Shown here piece after piece: positions 48,201-58,053 of a stretch of 64,000 nucleotides of DNA (position 1 is its first letter; each line of letters opens with the position of its first letter). The stretch comes from Carposina sasakii (taxonomy: Eukaryota > Arthropoda > Insecta > Lepidoptera > Carposinidae). The notes under the pieces are model-generated. The model was not told the origin of the DNA. It worked only from the letters and a program-made list of their open reading frames with translations, and did not search any database. The stretch lies in contig CP053150.1 in the NCBI GenBank assembly GCA_014607495.2, positions 12,916,495 through 12,980,494 of the forward strand. The letters run 5' to 3'. The position numbers were made by a program, and so were the translations under genes.

Positions 48201-51200
48201 CACAAAATTAAACTGGTAATATAAATGACCTAACCTCTCAACTTGAACTCGGAACGTAAGGTGTATTTTTGCAAAAATAATTTTTCGTTTGCGGTTGTTT
48301 TTTATTTATTACCGAGAAATAACGAACATTATCGCATGTGTGGTATGTATTTAACTTTTGTTTCGGTTAACGCACATGGATCCTTTTTTAACCGACTTCA
48401 AAAAGAGAGGTTATCAATTCGTCTGTATGTTTTTTTTTTTATGTGTGTTACCTCAGAACTCCGTCATTTATGAACCGATTTCAATTTTTTTTTTATAGTT
48501 GGTCATGGTATACTTCCAGGTTGGTCCCATATTCACCACATCAGGATCTGATGATAGGATCTTGGAGAAATCGAATATTGTAGGCACATGTAGTCTGTTT
48601 TTACACTTTTACTGAGCGTTTTAGTCACCTACATATAAAACATAACATCTGATGATGGAATCTCTAAGGAATCTAGGGATATCCTCAAATATAATAGGCA
48701 CAAGCAGTCCGTTCTTAGATTTTTATAGAGAATTTTGGTCAGCTACACACAAGGAAACGAGGGTCTAATAATGGAGCCGCCGAAAAACAGACAGTGGAAC
48801 TTTTTAGTAACAAAATCCCCCTATGGCAGGGGAAGCCTACGTCCAGTAGTGGACTGCAATAGGCTTATGAAGATGAAGATAATTGTGTTAAGTCGTGTAA
48901 TTATATGTTGCGTTAAGCCGTGTCCGAAGTAAGATGGTTATAGAGGAAGAGGTAGACATGAGAATAACGAGATGACGGATAATAGGGATGACTGAAAGAA
49001 GAGTACCTACATATTGCACCGACCCCAAATGATTGGGAACAGGGTGGGAAGAAGGAGTATAATTATATATTGCTTATATATTGTCAGACGTAAAGTTTCG
49101 AAGCCTAGTCATTTCTCTCTTTTGTCATGTGGTCTATTTAATCATTTGCTGGCATATAAATCTGACAATATTATGCCTTCTAAACGTCGTACACGGCTTA
49201 ACGCAATATATATTTTCATCAGTGTTTGTATTTTAAACAAAACGAGAATTTGTATTTGCTTGTATATCACTTGTTTCACTAAAGTAAAAACCATAGTTCT
49301 AGAGACTAATTTGACAGTTCATTTTGCACAAGTGTTGTTGTGGTCAGGCTTATAATGTTTGTATCGGTATTTAAAACATACAGAATTGGTATTACAACCT
49401 ATAATATAAGTAATATATAATTATTTTACGTACATACTTATTAATTTTTTTCATTATAAAAATCAAATTGTTTTTATATTCTTCTATCCTGCTCTGGGAG
49501 TGAAAAAAACGTATAAATACTACAGCTGTTTCTCTTCCCGGGCATACCGTACAAGTCAGTAGAGGGACAAGAGGGTCTTGGTGTTTTGTAGGCGATGGGA
49601 TGACCACTACTAACCGAAGTTGTACATCTCAAAAATGGTCAGAAGTGGCACCATGTGGTTCTATCTGCCCTTGGTGCTCTGCCTACCCCGTAAGGGATAA
49701 AGGCGTGATTATATGTATGTATGTATGTATGTTATAAGTATGTTTTTACCCGACTACGCGACGCAAAGGAGTGGTATTGTGTTTAACAGCCTATGTTTGT
49801 ATGTATGTATTTATGTATGGATATATGTATGGATGTATGTATGTTTGTATGTTCCTTTGAAGCACTACACAGACCAAACGCTTCGGCAGATTTTTATGAT
49901 TCATGCGTCAATCGATTCCTCTTAGTCCGGCGAGTATCACTAAAGACATGGCGTTAGTGAAAATCCAATATGGCGATTACTGGACGCCATTTTGTGAAAA
50001 TGAAAAAAATTCAAGTCGACAAACTATATTGAGTGGGGATGAAAGAGAAACTATATCGTTGAATAGGTATTTAAAAATCATTTTTAGGTTTCTCTCAACA
50101 TTTTTCGATTCGATCAACCGTTTAGGATCTATATCGATTGAAACTTGCGTAACAACCATTCTCACATATAAGTATTTAGACAATAGCAAGACGAAAACTT
50201 CTTGCTGCCGAGCATGTCGAGCATGTTTTTTGAAGCGTACCTATTAGTAGCTAATATAGTATAAAATAAAAAAAACATAATTTTAAAAATCCCGACTGCT
50301 TAAAAAAGAACCAAACAATGTACCTACATAATAAAAAACTCAAAAGAAAAAAAACAAGCACTTAGAAGTCCGGTGGACTAGAATTCTATAATATTATAGC
50401 TGACCCGGCAAACGTTGTTTTGCCATGTAAAAGGGGTTGATCCTAGAGGGGTGAAAATTCATGGTTGTATGTATTTTTGTATGCTGTATCATAAAAAAAT
50501 AAAAACAAAATAAAAAAAAATAATAATAATAAAAAAAAAAAATTAGGGGTGGACCACCCTTAACATTTAGGGGGATGAAAAATAGATGTTGTCCGATTCT
50601 CCACCCTAACCGATATGCATGCTAAGATTTACGAAAATCGGTCGAACCGAGGTTAGATTATGGAATGATTACTATTAAAGAACATAAAATATTTTCTAAT
50701 GATCGTAACATAACAACTGAACAGTTTTTTTTTTTAATTTTTTATTATTTAATTTGGAGTGTAATGTATAATATTACAATACAATAAAATTGGTTGTTTG
50801 TAGTCTGGAGTGCGTAATATTATTTCCTTTTCATTTTGAACGATGAAAGTGTCTGAAAGTTTGAAGTTGCGACTTCAAGATCTCCTATGTCACTTTTATA
50901 AAAAACACTTTTTTAAACTGGGCCATTTCAAATTTTGTCGCTCTTTCGAAATCAAAAACTGTCATGTATATAAGTGTTTTCAATTGCTATTTGTTTACCT
51001 TATTCAATATCTTCTAAGTGGCCGTCCATTCAAAGTTGGCATTTAAAATATCTTATGTAGGTACCTACTAACCTATACATGAGAGATTTTAATCGTATGA
51101 TTAACTTACTGTTTAAGGAAATTAATATCATAATATATCTTATGTGTAAAATAGGTGTAAACATTTTTATTGGTCAAATGTTTAAACTAACTAAACAATA

Positions 51201-53693
51201 GAAGCAGAAGAAATGAGTGAGATGCACAGATCACGAGATTAAACATAGCTCCGTTAAAAATAACTGAAAGAAGTTTAAGCATTTACAGGAACTGAAAATG
51301 GTTATCGATCAGGATTACCACCCCTTTTATCTTTACTTTTATACCCCTACAATTTAATCCAGGTACTTAGACTTAAATTTTGTAATCTATCTGTATGCCA
51401 AATTTGAACTTTCTAGATCATCTGGAACTGGGTTAGAGTTTTGATCTATATATCAGTCAGTGATAAAATTTACGATTTTTGGACGTTAATATCTAACTAA
51501 CCGTTGGAGAAGTGTTAATGAAATTTAGAGCACATATCAATTTTGCCAACCTCAATAAGTGAGCCAAATTTGACAAGTTTACGTGAAACAGTTTTTGAAT
51601 TATGAGGGTGTCAAAAGTGGCTCCAAGTGGTTCGTGTAAAATTACACACAGTGCTGCTCACCAGTTCTGCTAGCTGTAACTTTGGCTTGACACGCTACCG
51701 CGTGTCTACATAATTGAAATGAATTATTTGAATTTGAAATGGAAATAAAATGAATATTCCAATTGCAAACCCTAATAGACTCTCAATCGACTAAAAACAA
51801 AATTTCAGACAGTGCATTTATTCCAGATTTATCACATGTTTGTTTTATATTGAGTTTATTATATAGTCTGTCTAATTATCAAAATGTGTAACTCCAAAAA
51901 AAATTTCGAAATTTTGCTTTTAATGTGCTTTTAATCTGCCGTAGAATCGTGTTACCTTCCTATTAGAATAATGCTTAAAATTTCGATTTTTTTTGGAGTT
52001 ACACATTTTGATAACTAGAGTGACGATATGGGTTATTTTTATTATTACATGTGCCACAAAACATTACATAAAAGACCAACCTGGCAAGGGGCTCCTCTGG
52101 TATTTGATCATCTTTGAGAAGTACAGTAATCACCACATTATTGTTGTTAAGCTTCTTTTTCTGTTTTTTCTTTGCTTTACTTGTATTACATTCTTTAACA
52201 TTGCACTGAAATACAATTTAAGTGTGTTAACAATTTTTATATATAGTTATTTCTTTAATAAGTGGGTATAAATAACCACACAATAAAAATACTTGTTAAA
52301 TAGTTTTCTTTTTAGAGAAAACTACAATTTACACATTTGATTTGTTATGATCATCATAAAATAAACTATAAATTATATCTAAAATCAAGAGTAGGTAACT
52401 TAAAATAATCAGTCCATGAGTGGAAATATAAAACAAAATATGGAAAAAGAAAAAATTATCCATCCATATTCAAGAGAACTGTTAAGAAAGAGTTTTGCAA
52501 ATCAATCTAATATATTATGTAGAAGAATGTGTTTCAACAAATAGTTCCTTTGGATCATGGAACTAGTTACTATGTTTATGACTATATTACTGTATACAAA
52601 AAAAATATAGTTTTAATATCAGACACAGGAGTTATTATATGAAATAGACATATCTGATTCCGCAATGTTGGTGCGGTATTAAGATTTTGTCCAGCAGTGG
52701 ACTTTAATAGGCAAACAACAAAGACTAAGTTTTAAGTCTAGAGCCACTTATAATACTTTTCTATCTGAACTCCCTGGTATACCATTAAGAGGGTATAAAT
52801 AGCCAACTTTAAGAATTTTAAACTATTTTATTTACCTCATTGTTTAATTCATTAACCACTGAATTTATCTCAGTGCAATCTTGCTGTAGACCTGAAAGAA
52901 CATAATCCTCAGTACTTTCATAAAATTAAACATAATATTTGGCAGGTTCTCAACTCATGGCATACTCTGGGGAGGCCTACGTCCAGCACCCGTATGATGA
53001 ATTTGGTGAGAGTGAGATGTCTCACTTTTAAACATCAAATTCACAGAGCTAATAATAACTAGAAACTAAGTGTATGTACTTTGCATGTAAAAAATAGACT
53101 TAAGAATTAGAATAGACAATCATTCTCAAGCCAGGACTGAATGAATTAGGGCTGATAGAAGTGGTTTGCAATCCCTTTTTACACACCAAATAGAAACACT
53201 TGCCTTGTCTAGTTATTACTTAGTTCTGTGGATTTGATGTGTAAAAGTGAGACATCTTGCTCTCACCAAATTCATCATACGGGTGCAGCAGTGGACTGCA
53301 ATAGGCTAATCATTATCCGCTAATGATAAAACATAATATTACAATAAACATAAACAAAAAAACTTGTTACTTACAATTGGACAAAGTGGTAGCTTCCGAG
53401 CAAAATATCAATGTATTGGAGTCAACATCATTGAGTGTAGAGGTTAGAACAGTACCTAAACTGTTACTATCATTTGTGTCAGGAACAGTGCTCTGCACAA
53501 TGTTTGCACCCATTTCTTCACCATTGTTTAGCTGAACAGCATGTCCTATTATTGATGTTTTGGCATTTTGTAAGTAAGGTTGTATAGGCTCAGTTTCTCT
53601 TAGAGCTGGATTGAGTACCCTTTTTGATTTCTTCCTGAGAATATTTGGTTTCCGATATTGTTTTCTAGTGTTCGTTTCTTGCGATAGAAACAT
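36202..53693 (-). CDS. C2H2 zinc-finger protein, nine exons (unnamed)
   Basis: Exons, 5' to 3' on minus: 53693-53375, 52891-52836, 52205-52081, 46918-46663, 42250-42100, 40806-40490, 40171-40043, 38416-38210, then 36304-36202. The first eight join in matching phases (1,0,2,0,1,0,0) with GT/AG borders into 520 codons. Exon 1 may be longer: its frame is open to an acceptor at about 53776. Content: a basic and polar N-terminus, a Lys-rich stretch (KAKKKQKKKLN), a C2H2 array (CPAPGCARRFRQPCRLREHM; CLYE joined to NCGQSFRSASKLLRHKVSHTG; CASCSRAYKRADHLREHLAR), an acidic tail with heptad repeats (MNTELNE) and TVTFHIQEDEDVDN. This suggests a nuclear DNA-binding regulator; I do not recognise the orthologue. 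The second finger is split by an intron. The last exon (MSVAAPASPASALVPDAELG to YYEAFFTH) needs phase 2 although exon 8 ends in phase 0, so a small exon is missing or an indel exists. Confidence 0.72.
36330..36600. repeat. GAATATTCG-rich stretch and hairpin element
   Basis: 36330-36415 repeats GAATATTCGTA and its inverse. 36446-36592 is a hairpin: GCAGAGCCGAAGCAATGG and GCGAAAATGTGTGTGCG at the left are mirrored by CGCACACAC, TTTTCGCT and ATTGCTTCGGCTCTGC at the right. Probably a non-autonomous element in the last intron of the zinc-finger gene. Confidence 0.6.
37243..37866. repeat. Large inverted repeat (about 620 bp)
   Basis: Left arm has TTCTACTGAAAACTTGGCTG and CTTTGCCTACCCAGAATGGG; the right arm carries the inverse (CCCATTCTGGGTAGGCAAAG, CAGCCAAGTCTTCAGTAG). 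An inner pair (TTGGCGCC/GGCGCCA next to ATTTTCCAA) is also inverted. Part of the right half matches the poly(A) retroposon family near 54-60 kb (CTTACCTGCGTATAAAACCA, GGACACATGCAAGCCATTTA). Confidence 0.7.
38790..39765 (-). mobile_element. Long retroposon with internal repeats, copy 1
   Basis: On the minus strand it runs from CTAGTGACCCGCCCTCGCTT (39765) to GGATAAACC followed by A-rich sequence (about 38790). The interior holds several units of roughly 100-180 bp, each with a TTCCCATGGGAA-type palindrome (about 39105, 39280, 39440, 39690) and TAGGGAGTGTAAG-like words. Copies: 43700-44937 (same strand) and 42260-42915 (opposite strand). Confidence 0.65.
40925..41030 (-). repeat. 20-bp minisatellite, left part (derived from a splice donor)
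   Basis: Five diverged units of the type CCTGACTACATACCCGTGAG. On the minus strand the unit reads CTCACGGGTATGTAGTCAGG, the same sequence as the exon-intron junction at 42100 (CTCACGG, then GTATGTAGT). The array continues at 42048-42105 on the other side of a mariner insertion. Confidence 0.8.
41031..41980 (+). pseudogene. mariner element with a broken transposase
   Basis: Inverted ends CGAGGTATGCCTTTTAAGTT and, at the right, AAATGGCTTGCCTCG, with TA on both sides (41029-41030, 41981-41982). From 41221 the + strand encodes mariner transposase pieces: FYNFRRGLTRLQCFEDL, TVERWYLEFQRGHTSVSDKS (helix-turn-helix region), FGMRKLVCRWIPHLLSDD, then after a frameshift ISGDESWIYAYEPDSKQ (catalytic Asp region) and, after an insertion of about 50 bases, SRSTSKKMVATFFGKTGHVA. 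The last catalytic region and C-terminus are deleted (950 bp against about 1.3 kb for a full mariner). Inactive. Confidence 0.85.
41985..42105 (-). repeat. Partial duplication of a zinc-finger exon plus three donor-type minisatellite units
   Basis: 41985-42047 repeats 42101-42164 with about six differences; on minus it still reads RAYKRADHVREHFARHR, but its junction has become CTCACGGATACG, which lacks the donor GT. Between it and the real exon, 42048-42100 holds three 20-bp units, each with a GGTATGTAGT word. Taken with 40925-41030, the end of this exon and its donor have been multiplied. Confidence 0.75.
42260..42915 (+). mobile_element. Long retroposon with internal repeats, copy 2 (opposite strand)
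   Basis: Contains AATTCCCGTTTGTCCCGTTC, repeated CCGTTCCCATGGGAATTT words, then ATTCATAAATCATCAGTACC and GGATAAACCAAGCAAAAAAA at its 3' end. Same family as 38790-39765 and 43700-44937, lacking the first part. Confidence 0.6.
43060..43330. repeat. Dispersed repeat (also 38460-38600 and, inverted, 45515-45690)
   Basis: Shared words: TTTGACATACACCATAGAAT, CCCAGAAGGAGTC, GACAGATGTATTC and TAGGATTTCGCA. Non-coding. Confidence 0.6.
43700..44937 (-). mobile_element. Long retroposon with internal repeats, copy 3 (longest)
   Basis: On the minus strand from CTAGTGGCCCGCCCTCGCTT (44937) to GGATAAAC plus A-rich end at about 43720. At least seven internal units carry a TTCCCACGGGAAC or TTCCCATGGGAAC core. 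The shorter retroposon family at 54-60 kb shares its 3' end (CCGACGTTTCC, ATCATCATT, GGATAAAC, poly(A)). Confidence 0.65.
44938..45948. other. Intron of the zinc-finger gene: repeat fragments
   Basis: 45006-45090 looks like an exon (open frame, GTAAGT after GCGGTG) but its TGCATAAGGTCTTGTGTCGTG word resembles the ends of dispersed lepidopteran repeats, so I do not call a gene. 45130-45205 is a short tandem of TTGCTTGCATGCTGCATGC units. 45515-45690 is an inverted copy of the 43060 repeat. Confidence 0.4.
45949..46600 (+). mobile_element. Retroposon copy interrupted by a TIR element
   Basis: The outer repeat (GACGCCCGCGACTCCGTC, then GGTTCAGCCGTTTCTGAGAT and CAAAGGTCTCCTATAATA) also occurs at 31262-31545 without interruption. 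Between its halves, 46073-46455 is a copy of the TA-flanked element at 16302-16807 (TACAGGATGTTTTTTTGTGG ... AAAAATCATTCTGTA). The order of insertion is therefore clear. Confidence 0.75.
46745..46850 (-). repeat. 21-bp coding tandem repeat in the zinc-finger exon
   Basis: Unit GCGCCGGCGCGGGGCACGCGA on +, about five in a row. On the coding strand each encodes seven residues, ACPAPAL, four times, then ACPAPGC where the first finger starts. The frame is preserved. Confidence 0.9.
47449..47960. repeat. Tandem duplication, unit about 270 bp
   Basis: 47455-47728 and 47729-47960 share CTTGAAAGTATTT-type starts, AAAATTAAACCTT, ATCGCGCTATGTGAAAGAAA, CCAGCGGGATTATAACA and CAGCCTTATTGAAATAAGGA. Two units only, with indels. 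Confidence 0.75.
48393..49060. repeat. Dispersed lepidopteran repeats / non-LTR 3' ends
   Basis: Starts AACCGACTTCAAAAAGAGAG with TATCAATTCGTCTGTATG, a word very common in moth genomes, then ATCAGGATCTGATGATAGGA. 48825-48870 has AAGCCTACGTCCAGTAGTGG, and 49015-49055 has CCCCAAATGATTGGGAACAG, both typical of non-LTR 3' ends. Confidence 0.6.
49640..50730 (+). repeat. Non-LTR 3' end plus second copy of the 1080-1815 repeat
   Basis: 49640-49735 ends with GTAAGGGATAAAGGCGTGAT and TATG repeats. 49744-50730 matches 1080-1815 but is split by an extra piece, about 50400-50655, that starts AGCTGACCCGGCAAACGTTG and contains A-rich runs and GGTGGACCACCC; that piece is another dispersed element. Confidence 0.7.
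50731..51875. other. Intronic DNA of the zinc-finger gene, nothing recognised
   Basis: AT-rich, no exon-like open frame with splice sites and no clear repeat. Confidence 0.45.
51876..52014. mobile_element. Small inverted-repeat element
   Basis: Left arm TTATCAAAATGTGTAACTCC and about 20 more bases is mirrored by GGAGTTACACATTTTGATAA at the right; 139 bp in all. It lies 67 bases beyond the splice donor of the 52205-52081 exon. Confidence 0.7.
52987..53285. mobile_element. TIR element flanked by CAG, copy 2
   Basis: Inverted ends of about 60 bp: CACCCGTATGATGAATTTGG, GAGAGTGAGATGTCTCAC at the left, mirrored to CATACGGGTG at the right. CAG on both sides (52984-52986, 53286-53288). It interrupts a non-LTR 3'-end word (CTACGTCCAG ... 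CAGTGGACTGCAATAGGC), which proves the insertion and its 3-bp duplication. Same family as 34472-34665. Confidence 0.85.
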
Positions 53694-54213
53694 GGTGACA
53701 ATAACAATAAAACATTCGTGACAATAACGACCATGCTTCAATTTGCAAACTGGTAGATTGCAAGTTAGATTTCTGTTGAGAAGAAACAATTCATTATGAA
53801 CACGGATACAAATATTTTTTAATTTATGTTGAATTATGAACTTATGGTTTACCTACTGTATTCATTGGTGTGAATACCATTTGGATTCGAGATACTAAAC
53901 TATATAGAAAGGAGGTATCGAAAGAATGAACAGCATGGAGGTAATGTGAACAGCATAATACTAGAAATAAGAAGCACCACAAAAACACCAACCAGCACGA
54001 TAAATACAAAGGAAGGATAGAACATTAATTTCTTGATCTGAGGACAGAACACCTTGTTCACGCGATAGTAAGATGAATTTTTATATTATGCAATAATAAT
54101 CCATTACATGAGCGTAAATAACTACCTTATTTTATGTGTGAATCTTAGAAGCTTCCTTATTCTATGGTGTGAATAAATAAACGAAAATAACTAATATATA
54201 TACATACATATAT
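53694..54213. other. Upstream side of the zinc-finger gene
   Basis: The minus-strand frame stays open from 53693 up to an acceptor-like TTCTTCTCAACAG at about 53777, including CNLPVCKLKHGRYCHECF. Either this is 5' UTR or the protein starts in an upstream exon I could not find. Beyond it nothing is recognised. Confidence 0.4.
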
Positions 54214-54623
54214 GTTTTTTTTTTTTAGTTTATCCCGAAGGAAAGGCAAGGGGAACTAAGCCCATACAGCATATATAATCATTGTTTAGTAAAATGTATT
54301 CTGAATTTATGATGAATGACAATGATGATGAATGGAAACGTCGGGAAAATCCTCAAGAACAAGTGTAAAGTTAGTCAAAATGAAAAATTATTGCAGAAAC
54401 AACTTACATGCGCCCATTAAGAGATCGTAATCCAGCTAAAGTTTTACTCGGCTTACCTGCGTATAAAACCATGCACACGCACTAGATTCATATCACAAGT
54501 AATCAAAATATAACTTATCTACCTGAAAACATTACTTTACGGACACATGCAAGCCATTTACAAATAAATTTTGATTTTCACAAGAAAATTACACCTGCAC
54601 CCTTCCAGCTTTTCCCGCCGAAT
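54214..54623 (-). mobile_element. Poly(A) retroposon, copy 1
   Basis: On minus: ATTCGGCGGGAAAAGCTGG ... GGATAAACT then A-run. Flanked by similar CATACATATAT words on both sides, a likely target duplication. About 400 bp, no ORF conserved among copies. Two more copies follow at once (54653-55052; 55074-55508). Confidence 0.75.
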
Positions 54624-54652
54624 CCCATACATATATTTACATATGTATGGTT

Positions 54653-55052
54653 TTTTTTTAGTTTATCCCGAAGGAAAGGCAAGGGGAACAAAGCCCATGC
54701 AGCCTAATCATTGTCTAGTAAAATGAATTCTGAATTTATGATGGATGATAATGGTGATGAATGGAAACGTCGGAAAAATCCTCAAGAACGGTTTAAAATT
54801 AGTAAAAGTCAAAAATAATTGCAGAAACAACTTACATGGGCCCATGAAGAGATCGTATTCCGGCTAGAGTTTTACTCAGCTTACCTGCGTATAAAACCAT
54901 GCACACGCACTAGATTCACATAACAAGTAAACAAAATATTACTTATCTACCAGAAAACATCACTTTACGGACACATGCAAGCCATTTACAAATAAATTTT
55001 GATTTTCACAAGAATATTACACCCGCTCCCTTCCAGCTTTTCCCGCCGAATA
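54653..55052 (-). mobile_element. Poly(A) retroposon, copy 2
   Basis: Same structure, flanked by ACATATGTATG on both sides (before the poly-T at about 54640 and after the CGCCGAAT end). Confidence 0.8.
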
Positions 55053-55073
55053 CATATGTATGATGGATTTTTT

Positions 55074-55508
55074 CTTTAGTTTAATTTAGTTTATCCCGAA
55101 GGAAAAGCAAGGGGAACTAAGCCCATACAGCCATTGTCTTTAGTAAATGATTTCTGAATTTATGATGGATGATAATGATGATGATGAATGGAAACGTCGG
55201 GAAAATCCTCAAGAACAAGTGCAAAGTCAGTCAAAATGAAAAATAATTGCAGAAACAACCCCAAAGAATATACATACTCTCTATGAACAACCCACATGGG
55301 CCCATGAAGTGATCGTATTCCGGCTAAAGTTTTACTCAGCTTACCTGCGTATAAAACCAGGCACACGCACTAGATTCACATCACAAGTAATCAAAATATA
55401 ACTTATCTACCAGAAAACTTCACTTTATATTTTGATTTTCACAAGAAAACTACACCTAGGGTGCAGGTGTAGTTTTTTTTGTGAAAATCCAGCTTTTCCC
55501 GCCGAATC
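55074..55508 (-). mobile_element. Poly(A) retroposon, copy 3
   Basis: Same family, with a rearranged 5' part (TACACCTAGGGTGCAGGTGT palindrome at about 55451). Ends 60 bases before the phosphatase start codon, so it lies in that gene's promoter or 5' UTR. Confidence 0.75.
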
Positions 55509-55568
55509 GACATAAAGAATATACTTAGTACTTCCGAGGTATTCTCTAAATAACCTTCAAAAACAAAA

Positions 55569-57361
55569 ATGTCTAGCAAAAAGAAAGCCTTGTTTATTTG
55601 TCTTGGTAAGTAAATGGGCTAGATCATGAACGTATTGCGTTCATGGGCTAGATAAACTATCTCTAGCATCTCTATAATAACTAGCTTTACGGGCGAGCCT
55701 AATTGGTTTTGTTTATTTATGAGAATAATTTTACAGGTAATATTTGTCGCTCGCCTATAGCAGAAGGTGTATTCCAGAAAACTGTGAATGATGCTGGTCA
55801 AGGAGATGAATGGGAGATTGATAGTGCAGCTATAGGTAGCTGGCATGTAGGAAATCCACCAGATTGGAGGGCTTTAGATACCTTGAAGAAACATAATGTG
55901 CCCTACAATAGCTGTGCCAGACAGGTAATAAGATTTATATTTTTAACAACTCGGGCACATATTCAAAAGATTATTTCCATCATAAAATATTATTACATAT
56001 ATACATACTTACCTATTCACATGTGCAGTTAACATCAGAGGACTTCAACCACTACAATTTTATTTTCGGCATGGATGAAGCCAATATGAGGGACTTAAAA
56101 AATAGAGCTCCAAAAAATTCCAAAGCAACACTGCATCTTTTTGGAGACTTTGATCCAGAAGGGGACAGGATAATTCAAGACCCATACTATGTAAGTATCT
56201 TATAATAATAATAACTGACGAGGAACAGTTCCCCCGCCTCTGCCTTGCCTTCGCCGGCCGGGCAGAGTGGAGTCGCGAGAGCTATGACAGCTCGAGGGTG
56301 GACGTGCCCGTCAGTAAGTGGCAAGTTGGCTTCGGTTTAAAGTCCAGGGGCACCACTCCACCCTAGCCACTCACCAAATGTTGCCCCCTTTGTCGCTCCG
56401 TACGTGTGGTCGTTTCAGGGGGCCCATGAAATGAGTCGGCGAGTCACCGCCTGCCACCAAACAATTATGAGACTTGGTTGTAATGGCAGGCGTCCGTTAG
56501 TCTCCTTCAATAGCCCAGTTACCCAACCCCACCCAACATTCAGCCCCATAGCCCATGACCTTTGTTTCCATCGCATGACATAGATCTGCACTCCAATAGT
56601 CTTGCACATGGCGGGGACCATCGCCGGGTGTATCATATTGTGCGGTCAGCGATGGTATCAGCCATGTGTATCCCACACCATATTAAAGTTCTCTAAAAAG
56701 GGCCTCTACATCTTGGCCACGGCCCGATGCACGCCTCTCAAAGGACCGGGACTCTGTAGTCCCGAGAATTTAAACAGAGAATAATAATAATAATAGCCTT
56801 TATTCAGAAATGGTTACATTACATTGGTTTACATTATATTATAATACATCTATGTAGCATCCATATCTGTTTGTCCTTTGACAAAGGCCTCCTCCAATTG
56901 TTTCTACTTTTCCCTGTCTCTCGCCTTCCTGGTCCAGGTGCCTCCAGTCACTGGCTTAATACTGTCCACCCATTGTCTAAAGGGTCTCCCTCTCTTCCTT
57001 GTCATGTATCTTGGATACCAGTTCATTATAAATTTGGACCATTTATCATTTCCCCTTATTGTATGTCCAGCCCATCTCCATTTAAATTTATTCATTGTTT
57101 TTGTGGTGCTCTTAATACTATCTATTCTTATCCTATCCAATAGCTTTTTTCCTAACATACTCCTTTCCCTCGCATTTTGGCAAGTATCTTATAAACCTTG
57201 TCAATTAATCTCCTTACCATTCTATGTGCCTACATAATATATTAATATAAACTGTAGATTTTTTGTTCTTTCAGGACAGTGACGCAAAGGGTTTTGAAAA
57301 ATGTTATCAACAATCAGTCAGATGTTCAAAAGGATTTTTAGAACATTTGCATAAACAGTAA
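55569..57361 (+). CDS. ACP1: Low-molecular-weight protein tyrosine phosphatase (157 aa, 4 exons)
   Basis: Exons 55569-55605, 55737-55924, 56029-56190 and 57275-57361 join in phases 1, 0, 0 with GT/AG borders into 157 codons plus TAA, the usual length of this enzyme. It is a cytosolic phosphatase that hydrolyses phosphotyrosine through a cysteinyl-phosphate. The P-loop is CLGNICRS (C11 nucleophile, R17), at the N-terminus as in the family; the codon for G13 is split by intron 1. The C-terminal DPYY holds the general acid D126 and the two tyrosines that are phosphorylated in mammalian ACP1; the last exon reads DSDAKGFEKCYQQSVRCSKG, matching the family's C-terminus. Drosophila homologues are called primo. 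All catalytic residues are present. A retroposon copy ends 60 bases before the ATG. It is head to head with the zinc-finger gene and tail to tail with the gene at 58054-59017. Confidence 0.96.
56205..57240 (-). pseudogene. Non-LTR retrotransposon fragments in phosphatase intron 3
   Basis: 56205-56790 is GC-rich and ends with an AATAATAATAATAATAG tail, the 3' end of one element (+ orientation). 57158-56904 on minus encodes the C-terminal end of a polymerase: FKWRWAGHTIRGNDKWSKF, then RKRGRPFRQWVDSIKPVTGG, the conserved RWAGH / RGRPxxRW region of lepidopteran non-LTR elements. Both are 5'-truncated and dead. They explain why intron 3 is 1.1 kb while the other introns are about 100-130 bases. 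Confidence 0.75.
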
Positions 57362-57613
57362 TTCAGTAAAAACAACAGCTTTATTATGACTATTATTAGT
57401 TCTGTGATTATGGTACACAAAGAATTCCCATTTCCATTTTCCATAAACATGCTTGTGAACTTGTATCAAAGAAAGTAAGTTCAAAATCAATCATCAAAGA
57501 TCAATTTTATTAATACCTACATCATTGTGTTATCAAATATCCGAAGCACATTTACCTAAATTTAAGGAGTAGGCTGTTATAGAATGCACTTTTGTATAAA
57601 AAAATAATGGTAA

Positions 57614-57773
57614 ATTCTGCCGTCATACGGAAAAAGGGCGCATCTAACATTTTTTATCAAAATTTAGTTATATAGTGATTCGGAATCAGCATTTTCTGCT
57701 CATTCCGAATCACTATATAACTCAATTTTGAAAAAAATGTTAGATGCGCCCTTTTTCCGTATGACGGCAGAAT
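57614..57773. repeat. 160-bp near-perfect hairpin element
   Basis: Arms of about 73 bp: ATTCTGCCGTCATACGGAAA, AAGGGCGCATCTAACATTTT, TATATAGTGATTCGGAAT on the left, all mirrored on the right, around a 15-base centre. It lies between the phosphatase stop and the 3' end of the minus-strand gene. Confidence 0.85.
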
Positions 57774-58053
57774 ATGCTAAATGTCATTTTCCATGACATG
57801 TTAGGTACCTAACAATTTTGCATTTCACAATGACATGGTTGCTGCCGACCAATTCTAGCATGCCACCATACCTAGGGCCAGAATACAAATGAGCATTGGT
57901 GGCACCTAGAAAACCAAGGAACTACAAAGGTGGAAAGTTAAGTTTAGGTAAATAGGCATCTTATTAAATAATCTTATTAAGTTGGGTTTAAAAGAAACTA
58001 ATATATTTTAATATGTAGTAAGTATGTATGTATATATTTTATAAATTGTTTTC

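Noticed and set aside
53375..53789. Start of the zinc-finger protein at 53789
   Set aside because: The codon there is TTG, not ATG; the first in-frame ATG is at 53693, although an upstream exon remains possible.
56415..56636. 73-codon minus frame in phosphatase intron 3
   Set aside because: It belongs to a GC-rich non-LTR 3' end with an AAT tail; no recognisable domain.
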